DNA of 64,000 bases, from assembly GCF_002117915.1 (NCBI RefSeq), contig NZ_BDJB01000003.1, forward strand, positions 496,001-560,000, given 5' to 3'. Shown one piece after another: positions 44,454 to 51,403 of the stretch. Both the position numbers and the translations under genes were made by a program. The notes under the pieces are model-generated. The model did not search any database and had not been told where the DNA came from. It saw only the letters and a program-made list of their open reading frames with translations. Every line of letters begins with the position of its first letter. Positions within the stretch are counted from its first letter, which is position 1. The DNA is from Sphingomonas sp. TZW2008 (GTDB taxonomy: Bacteria > Pseudomonadota > Alphaproteobacteria > Sphingomonadales > Sphingomonadaceae).

Positions 44454-46057
44454 CAGGCCTCCGATCCCTCCGTCTGCGCCGCCGGCTCATCCTCGAACCA
44501 ATGCGCGCGTGCGGCCATAATGATCTCGTTGCCCTGCTCCTCGGTGAGGCCATACTGACCAAGCACCCCGCCCTTGTGCTCGGGACGCTTGGGCGCGTCC
44601 TCGTTGCGGCGGCGCGGCTCGGCACGCTTCTTCTCGATCAGCTCGTCAGTGGCGAGATCGGCGACATCGTCGAGCGTCCGGATCCCGGCCTTGCCCAATG
44701 TTACCAGCATCGCCTCGGTCAGGTGCGGCAGCTCAGCCACGGCGTCCTCGACGCCAAGCGCGCGGCGCTCGTCGCGATTGGCCTGCTCGCGGCGCTCGAT
44801 CGCCTCGGCAGCGCGGCTCTGCAGCTCCTGCGCGAGATCCTCGTCGAAGCCCTCGATCGCAGCGAGCTCGTCGAGCTCGACGTAAGCGACCTCCTCCATC
44901 TCGGTGAAGCCTTCCGCCACCAGCAGCTGCGCCAGCGTCTCGTCGACGTCGAGCTCGTTCTGGAACATCTCGGTCCGCGTGACGAAGTCCTGCTGGCGCT
45001 TCTCCGACGAATCGGTCTCGGTCATGATGTCGATTGCCTTGGCCGTCAGCTGGCTGGCGAGACGCACGTTCTGCCCGCGGCGGCCAATTGCGAGGCTCAG
45101 CATGTCGTCGGGCACGACGACCTCGATCCGCTCCTCTTCTTCGTCGATAATCACGCGGCTAACGTTGGCCGGCTGCAGCGCGTTGACGACGAAGGTCGCG
45201 ATGTCGGGCGACCAGGGGATGATGTCGATCTTCTCGCCCTGCATCTCCTGCACGACGGCCTGGACGCGGCTGCCCTTCATGCCGACGCAAGCGCCGACCG
45301 GATCGATCGACGAGTCGTGGCTGATGACGCCGATCTTGGCGCGCGAACCCGGATCGCGGGCGGCGGCCTTGATCTCGATGATGCCGTCGTAGATCTCGGG
45401 CACTTCCTGCGCGAACAGCTTCTTCATGAAGTCGGGATGCGCGCGGCTGAGGAAGATCTGCGGCCCACGGTTTTCGCGGACCACCTTTAGGATAAGGCTG
45501 CGGATGCGGTCGTTCACGCGCACCACTTCGCGCGGGATCTGCTGGTCGCGGCGGATCACGCCCTCTGCACGACCCAGATCGACGACGATGTGGCCGAACT
45601 CGACGCGCTTGACGACGCCGGTGATGATCTCGCCCGCGCGATCCTTAAATTCCTCATACTGGCGCTCGCGCTCTGCATCGCGGACCTTCTGGAAGATCGT
45701 CTGCTTGGCAGCCTGCGCCTGGATGCGGCCGAATTCGATCGGGGGCAGCGGATCGACCAGATAGTCGCCGACCTTGGCGCCAGTTTGCAGCTTCTGCGCC
45801 CCGGCGACGTCGACCTGCTTGTAGAGATCGTCGACCTCCTCAACGACCTCGACGACGCGCCACAGTCGCAGATCGCCGTTGTTCGCGTCGAGCTTCGCGC
45901 GAATGTCCATTTCCTGGCCGTAGCGCGTACGCGCCGCACGCTGGATCGCATCCTCCATCGCTTCGATGACGATCGCCTTGTCGATCATCTTCTCGCTGGC
46001 GACGCTGTTGGCGATCGCGATCAGTTCCGCGCGGTTCGCGGTGACGCCGGTGGCCAT
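44453..46057 (-). CDS. nusA: transcription termination/antitermination factor NusA
   Basis: A 534-residue NusA: N-terminal RNA-polymerase-binding domain (1-125), S1 domain (GEIITGVVKRVEFGHIVVDL, about 137), tandem KH domains (VGACVGMKGSRVQAV and AIGRRGQNVRLAS), and a C-terminal part with two acidic repeats of the kind that contact alpha-CTD or N proteins. It paces RNA polymerase pausing, termination and rRNA antitermination with NusB, encoded about 16 kb away in this window. It starts three bases after rimP. Confidence 0.97.
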   Translation of the reverse strand: MATGVTANRAELIAIANSVASEKMIDKAIVIEAMEDAIQRAARTRYGQEMDIRAKLDANNGDLRLWRVVEVVEEVDDLYKQVDVAGAQKLQTGAKVGDYLVDPLPPIEFGRIQAQAAKQTIFQKVRDAERERQYEEFKDRAGEIITGVVKRVEFGHIVVDLGRAEGVIRRDQQIPREVVRVNDRIRSLILKVVRENRGPQIFLSRAHPDFMKKLFAQEVPEIYDGIIEIKAAARDPGSRAKIGVISHDSSIDPVGACVGMKGSRVQAVVQEMQGEKIDIIPWSPDIATFVVNALQPANVSRVIIDEEEERIEVVVPDDMLSLAIGRRGQNVRLASQLTAKAIDIMTETDSSEKRQQDFVTRTEMFQNELDVDETLAQLLVAEGFTEMEEVAYVELDELAAIEGFDEDLAQELQSRAAEAIERREQANRDERRALGVEDAVAELPHLTEAMLVTLGKAGIRTLDDVADLATDELIEKKRAEPRRRNEDAPKRPEHKGGVLGQYGLTEEQGNEIIMAARAHWFEDEPAAQTEGSEA

Positions 46058-46060
46058 TGC

Positions 46061-46609
46061 TTAGGATTCCTCTGCTTCGATTTCTTCCTCGTCCGCGCCT
46101 TCGATCGAGAGCGGGACGGTTGCTGCAATCAACTTGTCGGTGAGCACCAGCTTGGCATCGACGATCCGGCCGAACGGCACGCTCGCGACGCTGCCGGTGC
46201 GATTGCGGATCGAGATGTCCTCGCCGTCGACGGCCGCGATCTCGCCGCGGAACTGCTTCTGCCCGTCGAGCGGCGCGTCGAGCGTCAGCTTCGCCTCATG
46301 CCCCTGCCAGTCGGCATAGTCGGCGAGGCGGGTCAGCGGACGATCGATCCCGGGGCTCGACACTTCGAGGCGGTAGGCGCCGTCGATCGGATCACGCCCC
46401 GCCTCTTCCAGCGCGTCGAACACGTCGGAGATGCGACGCGACAGATCGGCGCAGTCGTCGATCGTGAGCTGCCGCGTATCGGGCCGCTCGGCCATCACCT
46501 GCAACGTGCGCTCATCGCCCTTGCCGAACAACGCCACGCGCACGAGATCGAAGCCGAGCGCGGTCGCTTCGGGTTCGATCAATCGAATCAGCGCGGAAAT
46601 GTCCGTCAT
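46061..46609 (-). CDS. rimP: ribosome maturation factor RimP
   Basis: A 182-residue RimP for 30S assembly. LIEPEATALGFDLVRVALF starts the N-domain, EVSSPGIDRPLTRLADY is the signature, and the C-terminal SH3-like domain ends in a Glu-rich tail. The start at 46609 is the Met directly ahead of the conserved N-domain. It is the first gene of the rimP-nusA-tautomerase-ylxR-infB-rbfA run, with a good candidate promoter about 85-110 bases upstream. Confidence 0.94.
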   Translation of the reverse strand: MTDISALIRLIEPEATALGFDLVRVALFGKGDERTLQVMAERPDTRQLTIDDCADLSRRISDVFDALEEAGRDPIDGAYRLEVSSPGIDRPLTRLADYADWQGHEAKLTLDAPLDGQKQFRGEIAAVDGEDISIRNRTGSVASVPFGRIVDAKLVLTDKLIAATVPLSIEGADEEEIEAEES

Positions 46610-46692
46610 CGAGGCTCCAAGCACGGGTCGTTGCCGCCGCGGAGCGAGCCCCGCGACCCCTTGCATCTAACGATGTAAGAGAAAGCACGCGC

Positions 46693-46721
46693 GATATAGC
46701 GCAGGCGCCCGCCCGCGACAA
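46693..46721 (-). promoter_or_regulatory. candidate sigma-70 promoter for the rimP-nusA-infB operon
   Basis: On the minus strand, TTGTCG (-35, 46716-46721) and TATATC (-10, 46693-46698) are separated by exactly 17 bases, in the 140-bp gap between the bkd E2 stop and the rimP start. Confidence 0.55.
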
Positions 46722-46749
46722 TCCCCGTACGCAATGATCGGCGGGCCGG

Positions 46750-48072
46750 TCAGTCGGCGAACAGCAGCACGGGCGTTTCGAGCAGTTTCTTCACCGCTTG
46801 GACGTAGCTCGCCGCGTCCCAGCCATCGACCACGCGGTGGTCGCAGCTGATCGACAGATTCATCAGCTTGGCGCGAACAATGTCGTCGCCCCTGAAGACC
46901 GGCCGCTCGACGATCTTGTTCGGCCCGATGATCGCGACCTCGGGTCGGTTGATGACCGGTGTCGTCGCGATGCCGCCGAGCGGCCCGAGCGAGGTGACGG
47001 TGATCGTCCCGTTGCCCAATTCGTCGGGCTTCAGCTTCTGCGTGCGAGCCGCCTCGGCGAGGCGCCCGATCTCGCCCGCGAGTTGCCACACGTTCTTGTC
47101 CTGCGCGTCGCGGATCACCGGCACCGTCAGCCCGGCGTCGGTCTGCGCCGCGATCCCCATGTGCACTTTCCCCGAGCGCGTCACCACACCCGTCTCGTCG
47201 TCGTAGCGCGCGTTGAGCATGGGAAAGTCGGGCAACGTGCGGCAGATCGCGACGATCAGAAACGGCAGCATGGTGAGCTTGGGCCGCCCACCACGATTGT
47301 CGTTGAGGTCCGCGCGCATCTCTTCCAGCGCGGTCACGTCGATCTCGTCGACATAGGTGAAGTGCGGAATGTGGCGCTTCGACGCTGCCATGTTCTCGGC
47401 AATGCGGCGGCGCATCCCGATCACCTTGACCTGCTCGTCCGCCCGCGCGCGGCTGGCGTGCGGCGCGTGATAGCCCTGCCCGCCGGCGTAGCGCAGATAG
47501 GCGTCGAGATCGGCGTGACGGATGCGATCGCCCTCCGACACCTTCACCTGGGTCAGGTCAACGCCGAGGTCCTTCGCGCGCGCACGCACCGTCGGGGAGG
47601 CGAGAACGGGCGCGGCCGGCGACACGGCAGGCGCGCTCGGCGCGATATCCGCAGGCGATGTCTGCGGCGCAGAGGGCGCGGCGGCAGCTGGTGCCGGAGC
47701 GGCGGAAGACACAGTTTCCGCGACTTCCTCGACGCCCGGGTTCTCCGCCTCAAACGCCTCGGCCTCGTCCGCACCGCCGAGCTTCTGCTCCACCGTCGCG
47801 GCGGGGGCGGGAGCGTTGTCTGCTGCGTCTGCCTCGGTCTCGATCACCACCAGCATCGCGCCGATCGCCACCTGATCGCCAACCTCGCCGGCAACCTCGA
47901 CGACCGTCCCCGACACCGGCGATTCCATCTCGACGGTCGCCTTGTCGGTCATCATGTCGGCGATATTCTGGTCTTCCTCAACCCGGTCGCCGACCTTGAC
48001 GTGCCAGCCGACGATCTCCGCCTCGGCAATGCCTTCGCCGATGTCGGGCAGCTTGAACGTGAAACGCGCCAT
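46750..48072 (-). CDS. bkdB: branched-chain 2-oxoacid dehydrogenase E2 (dihydrolipoamide acyltransferase)
   Basis: A 440-residue E2 core. It has one N-terminal lipoyl domain with the modified Lys44 in TDKATVEM, an Ala/Pro-rich linker, a peripheral-subunit-binding domain (about 157-195: SPTVRARAKDLGVDLTQV), a second linker and the acyltransferase domain with the catalytic CDHRVVDGWDAA near the C-terminus. It transfers branched acyl groups from E1 to CoA. It follows E1beta by seven bases. No lipoamide dehydrogenase (E3) gene follows, so E3 must come from elsewhere. Confidence 0.95.
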   Translation of the reverse strand: MARFTFKLPDIGEGIAEAEIVGWHVKVGDRVEEDQNIADMMTDKATVEMESPVSGTVVEVAGEVGDQVAIGAMLVVIETEADAADNAPAPAATVEQKLGGADEAEAFEAENPGVEEVAETVSSAAPAPAAAAPSAPQTSPADIAPSAPAVSPAAPVLASPTVRARAKDLGVDLTQVKVSEGDRIRHADLDAYLRYAGGQGYHAPHASRARADEQVKVIGMRRRIAENMAASKRHIPHFTYVDEIDVTALEEMRADLNDNRGGRPKLTMLPFLIVAICRTLPDFPMLNARYDDETGVVTRSGKVHMGIAAQTDAGLTVPVIRDAQDKNVWQLAGEIGRLAEAARTQKLKPDELGNGTITVTSLGPLGGIATTPVINRPEVAIIGPNKIVERPVFRGDDIVRAKLMNLSISCDHRVVDGWDAASYVQAVKKLLETPVLLFAD

Positions 48073-48079
48073 GTGCCGA

Positions 48080-49162
48080 TCAGTCCTTCAGAATCTTCTT
48101 GAGTGCCATGCCGATGCGCACGGGGCCGGGGAAATACGCCCACTCCAGGCTGTGCGGATAGGGCGTGTCGAAGCCCGTCACCCGCTCCACCGGCGCTTCG
48201 AGGTGGTAGAAGCAGCGCTCCTGCACCAGCGCCGACAGTTCCGCGCCGAACCCGCCGGTGCGCGTCGCCTCGTGCACGATCAGGCAGCGCCCGGTCTTCT
48301 TCACGCTTTCCTCGATGGTCTCGATGTCGAGCGGCACAAGCGTCCTGAGGTCGATGATCTCGGCATCGACGCCGGTATCCTCGACGACCTGCGCGCAGAC
48401 GTGCACCATCGTACCGTAGGCGAGCATCGTCACCGCCTCGCCTTTGCGTACCACCGCCGCCTTGCCGAGCGGGATCTTGTAATAGCCGGTCGGCACCTCG
48501 CCGCCGGGATGCTTAGACCAGTTCGCCGCCGGGCGATCCCAATGCCCGTTGAACGGCCCGTTGTAGATGCGCTTGGGCTCGAAGAAGATCGTCGGATCAT
48601 TGTCCTCGATCGCCGCGATCAGCAGCCCCTTGGCGTCGTACGGCGTCGACGGGATCACCGTCTTTAGCCCCGACACGTGGGTGAAGATGCCCTCCGGGCT
48701 TTGCGAGTGCGTCTGCCCGCCGAAGATGCCGCCGCCGAACGGCGAGCGCACCGTGATCGGCGCGGTGAACTCGCCGTCCGAGCGGTAGCGCAGCCGCGCC
48801 GCCTCGCTGACGAGCTGGTCGAGCGCAGGGTAGATATAATCGGCGAACTGGATCTCGGGCACCGGGCGAAGGCCGTAGGCGCCCATGCCGATCGACACGC
48901 CGATGATGCCGATCTCGGTGATCGGCGTGTCGAACACGCGCGTCTTGCCGTATTTCGCCTGCAGGCCCGCGGTGGCGCGGAACACGCCGCCGAAATAGCC
49001 GACATCCTCGCCCATCACCACGACGCCCGCGTCGCGTTCCATCATCACGTCCATGGCGGAATTGATCGCCTGGATCATGTTCATGCGGGTGGTGGCGTCC
49101 GTGGCGGCATCCGCCACAACCGGCACAGCCGGCGCATCGTTCGTATCAGCCACGTCGCTCAC
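48080..49162 (-). CDS. bkdA2: branched-chain 2-oxoacid dehydrogenase E1 beta subunit
   Basis: A 360-residue E1 beta subunit forming the ThDP-dependent decarboxylase with E1alpha. MNMIQAINSAMDVMMERD, VVVMGEDVGYFGGVF, FDTPITEIGIIGVSIG and the transketolase C-domain (LIVHEATRTGGFGAEL) are present. The start is taken as GTG at 49162, overlapping the E1alpha stop (GTGA); this gives a polar 25-residue leader, and the ATG of MNMIQA is the alternative. Confidence 0.94.
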   Translation of the reverse strand: MSDVADTNDAPAVPVVADAATDATTRMNMIQAINSAMDVMMERDAGVVVMGEDVGYFGGVFRATAGLQAKYGKTRVFDTPITEIGIIGVSIGMGAYGLRPVPEIQFADYIYPALDQLVSEAARLRYRSDGEFTAPITVRSPFGGGIFGGQTHSQSPEGIFTHVSGLKTVIPSTPYDAKGLLIAAIEDNDPTIFFEPKRIYNGPFNGHWDRPAANWSKHPGGEVPTGYYKIPLGKAAVVRKGEAVTMLAYGTMVHVCAQVVEDTGVDAEIIDLRTLVPLDIETIEESVKKTGRCLIVHEATRTGGFGAELSALVQERCFYHLEAPVERVTGFDTPYPHSLEWAYFPGPVRIGMALKKILKD

Positions 49163-50442
49163 TTTCGATCCCACGGTCGGCCGCTCTCGGTCTCTTCGTC
49201 GATCATCTGCTGGCGCTGCTCGCGCAGGTGCCAGGGCATTTCCTCGAACACGCCATCGAACAGCGTATCGAGCGGCTGGTGCAAGCCGTGGCCGAGGATA
49301 CCGTTCTTCTCGGCTTCCTTCTGCGCCGCCTTCACCTCGCTGGCGACCTCGCGGTCCATCGCCGCGTGTCGCTCGTCGTCCCACTCGCCGATCGTGACGA
49401 GGTGATCCTTGAGCCGACGGATCGGATCGCCAAGCGGCCACGCGGTCGGCTCACCGGCGGAGCGATATTGCGTCGGATCGTCGGAGGTCGAATGGCCTTC
49501 CGCGCGATAGGTGAAATGCTCGATCAGCGTCGGTCCCTGGTTGGTCCGTGCGCGCTCCGCCGCCCATTGCGTCGCCGCATAAACCGCCAGCGCGTCGTTG
49601 CCGTCGACGCGCAGCCCGGCGATGCCGTAACCGACCGCACGCGCCGCGAACGTCGTCGCTTCCGCCCCCGCGAAGCCCGAGAAACTCGAGATCGCCCACT
49701 GGTTGTTGACGACGTTGAAGATCACCGGCGCGCGGTAGACCGTCGCAAAGGTCAGCGCGGAGTGGAAGTCGCCTTCCGCGGTCGATCCTTCGCCGCACCA
49801 GGTCGCCGCGATGCGCGTGTCGCCCTTCGACGCGGAGGCCATCGCCCAGCCCACCGCCTGTGGATATTGCGTCGTCAGATTGCCCGAGATCGAGAAGAAG
49901 CCGAAGCGCTTCTCCGAATACATGATCGGCAGCTGCTTGCCCTGCAGCTTGTCGCCGCGATTCGAGTAGATCTGGTTCATCATGTCGACCAGCGGGCAGC
50001 CACGCGCGATCAGCAGGCCCTGCTGGCGATACGAGGGGAAGCACATGTCTTCGGCATCGAGCGCATAGGCCTGCGGTACCGCCACCGCCTCCTCGCCGAG
50101 CGACTTCATGTAGAAGCTCGTCTTGCCCTGTCGCTGCGCGCGGAACATGCGCTCGTCGAATGCGCGCACCGTCGCCATGTGGCGCAGCATGCGGCGCAGC
50201 GTGTCGGGTGACAGCTTGGGATCCCAAGGGCCGACCGCGCGGTTCTCCTCGTCGAGCACGCGCACCATCGTGTAGACGAGATCGGTGAAACCGCGCGCAT
50301 CCTCGGCGGTGTCGGGCCGCCGGGCAGATCCCGCGGGGGGGACGTCGACGTCGGCGAAGTCGACCGTGTCGCCGGGGCGGAACTTGGGCTCGGGCACATG
50401 CAGCGCGAGCGGGGGCAGGTTGCTGCGGGCGGCGTCCGCCAT
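49159..50442 (-). CDS. bkdA1: branched-chain 2-oxoacid dehydrogenase E1 alpha subunit
   Basis: A 427-residue ThDP-binding subunit, first gene of the bkd operon for valine, leucine and isoleucine breakdown and branched-acyl-CoA supply. The ThDP motif runs from GEGSTAEGDFHSAL to VVNNQWAIS; the phosphorylation-loop-like YRAEGHSTSDDPTQYR is conserved. The ATG at 50442 has GGAGAG upstream and is preferred over the in-frame ATG at 50472. The long N-terminal arm (1-60) is typical of the two-gene bacterial E1. A perfect palindrome lies 90-107 bases upstream. Confidence 0.95.
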   Translation of the reverse strand: MADAARSNLPPLALHVPEPKFRPGDTVDFADVDVPPAGSARRPDTAEDARGFTDLVYTMVRVLDEENRAVGPWDPKLSPDTLRRMLRHMATVRAFDERMFRAQRQGKTSFYMKSLGEEAVAVPQAYALDAEDMCFPSYRQQGLLIARGCPLVDMMNQIYSNRGDKLQGKQLPIMYSEKRFGFFSISGNLTTQYPQAVGWAMASASKGDTRIAATWCGEGSTAEGDFHSALTFATVYRAPVIFNVVNNQWAISSFSGFAGAEATTFAARAVGYGIAGLRVDGNDALAVYAATQWAAERARTNQGPTLIEHFTYRAEGHSTSDDPTQYRSAGEPTAWPLGDPIRRLKDHLVTIGEWDDERHAAMDREVASEVKAAQKEAEKNGILGHGLHQPLDTLFDGVFEEMPWHLREQRQQMIDEETESGRPWDRK

Positions 50443-50500
50443 GGTCTCTCCGGTTTCAAACGCGTCGGGCAAAACGCACCAACGCGTCGCTCGGCGCCTT

Positions 50501-50548
50501 GTTATAAAATTTCACCCGCTCGCGAAAGAGGTCGTTTCAGCTGAAACG
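50501..50548 (-). promoter_or_regulatory. bkd promoter region with a 16-bp perfect palindrome
   Basis: CGTTTCAGCTGAAACG (50533-50548) is a perfect uninterrupted palindrome. Downstream on the minus strand, TATAAC (50501-50506) fits a -10 box, but the -35 position (about 50524-50529) is poor. A weak -35 next to a palindrome suggests an activator-dependent promoter for the bkd operon. Confidence 0.5.
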
Positions 50549-50591
50549 ATGTGCCTGGCTTTCTCGCCGGCCAAGCAGCCGTGATGAACGA

Positions 50592-50620
50592 TTGACTCTC
50601 CGCAGCGTTGGAACAAAATA
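50592..50620 (+). promoter_or_regulatory. promoter of the imuA-imuB-dnaE2 operon
   Basis: TTGACT (50592-50597) and AAAATA (50615-50620) are 17 bases apart and lie 31 bases before the imuA start. The -10 box is inside the LexA site, as expected for a tightly repressed SOS promoter. Confidence 0.6.
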
Positions 50621-50625
50621 GGAAC
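50611..50625 (+). promoter_or_regulatory. LexA (SOS) box, alphaproteobacterial type
   Basis: GAAC-AAAATAG-GAAC matches the direct-repeat LexA site of alphaproteobacteria (GAAC-N7-GAAC, equal to GTTC-N7-GTTC on the other strand) exactly and overlaps the -10 box of the mutasome operon. Confidence 0.8.
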
Positions 50626-50650
50626 ATTCGTAGCGAGCGAGTCGAGAAAC

Positions 50651-51403
50651 GTGTCGTCCCCAGCCGTCATTGCCGAGCTTCGCGAGACGCTACGCGCGAT
50701 CGAGGGCGATGGCTACCGGCGGCGCGAGACGCTGCCGTTCGGCATCCCCCCGATTGATACGAAACTGGCCGACGGCGGCCTCCGGCTCGATGCACTGCAC
50801 GAAGTGGCGGCTGACACCGCGGCGCTGGGCGACGATGCGGCGGCGACGCTGTTCATCGCCGGAATCGCAGCGCGCGCCTCAGGTCCGGTATTGTGGGTGG
50901 TGCGGCGGCGCGACCTGTTCGCGCCGGGGCTCTACCAGGCGGGGCTCGCCCCCGAACGCGTCCTCTATGCCGAGGCGCGCGACGATGCCGAACTGCTCGC
51001 GCTGATGGAGGAAGGGCTCCGGCACCGCGGCCTCGGCGCGGTGATCGGCGAGGTGAAGCGCGCAGGGCTGGCGGCGACGCGTCGGCTGCAGCTCGCGGCC
51101 GAAGGCGGGCGTACGATCGCGCTGCTGATGCGCCGCCACGCACGCGAGGGCGTCGACCCGCTCGGCATGCCGTCCGCCGCGCTCACGCGCTGGCGGATCG
51201 CCTCGGCCCCGTCGGTGCCCGATCGGTCGGGCAGCCTCGGCCGCGCGCGCTGGAACGTGGCACTCGATCGCCAGCGCGGCGGCGAACCTTTTAACATGCT
51301 GATGGAGGCTTGCGATGACACGGGTCGTCTCGCTCTACCTGCCGCACTGGGCGATCGATCGCGTGCGTCGGGCCGAGCGTCGCCACGCTCCGCCGCGGCC
51401 TGA
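50651..51403 (+). CDS. imuA: mutasome accessory protein ImuA
   Basis: A 250-residue RecA-like/SulA-like protein that acts with ImuB and DnaE2 in damage-induced mutagenesis. LPFGIPPIDTKLADGGLRLDALHEV is the family start, VLWVVRRRDLFAPGLYQAGL the central block, and FNMLMEACDDTGRLALPAAL the C-terminal block. The start is GTG at 50651. The Walker A loop of RecA is missing, as usual in ImuA. It overlaps imuB by 89 bases, longer than the short overlaps elsewhere in the window, with the conserved C-terminal block reaching into the overlap. Confidence 0.9.
   Translation: MSSPAVIAELRETLRAIEGDGYRRRETLPFGIPPIDTKLADGGLRLDALHEVAADTAALGDDAAATLFIAGIAARASGPVLWVVRRRDLFAPGLYQAGLAPERVLYAEARDDAELLALMEEGLRHRGLGAVIGEVKRAGLAATRRLQLAAEGGRTIALLMRRHAREGVDPLGMPSAALTRWRIASAPSVPDRSGSLGRARWNVALDRQRGGEPFNMLMEACDDTGRLALPAALGDRSRASGRASPRSAAA

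Noticed and set aside
50651..51403. The 89-base imuA/imuB overlap considered as a sign of a wrong imuB start or a frameshift
   Set aside because: Conserved C-terminal ImuA residues reach into the overlap and the conserved ImuB N-terminus begins at 51315, so both frames look genuine.
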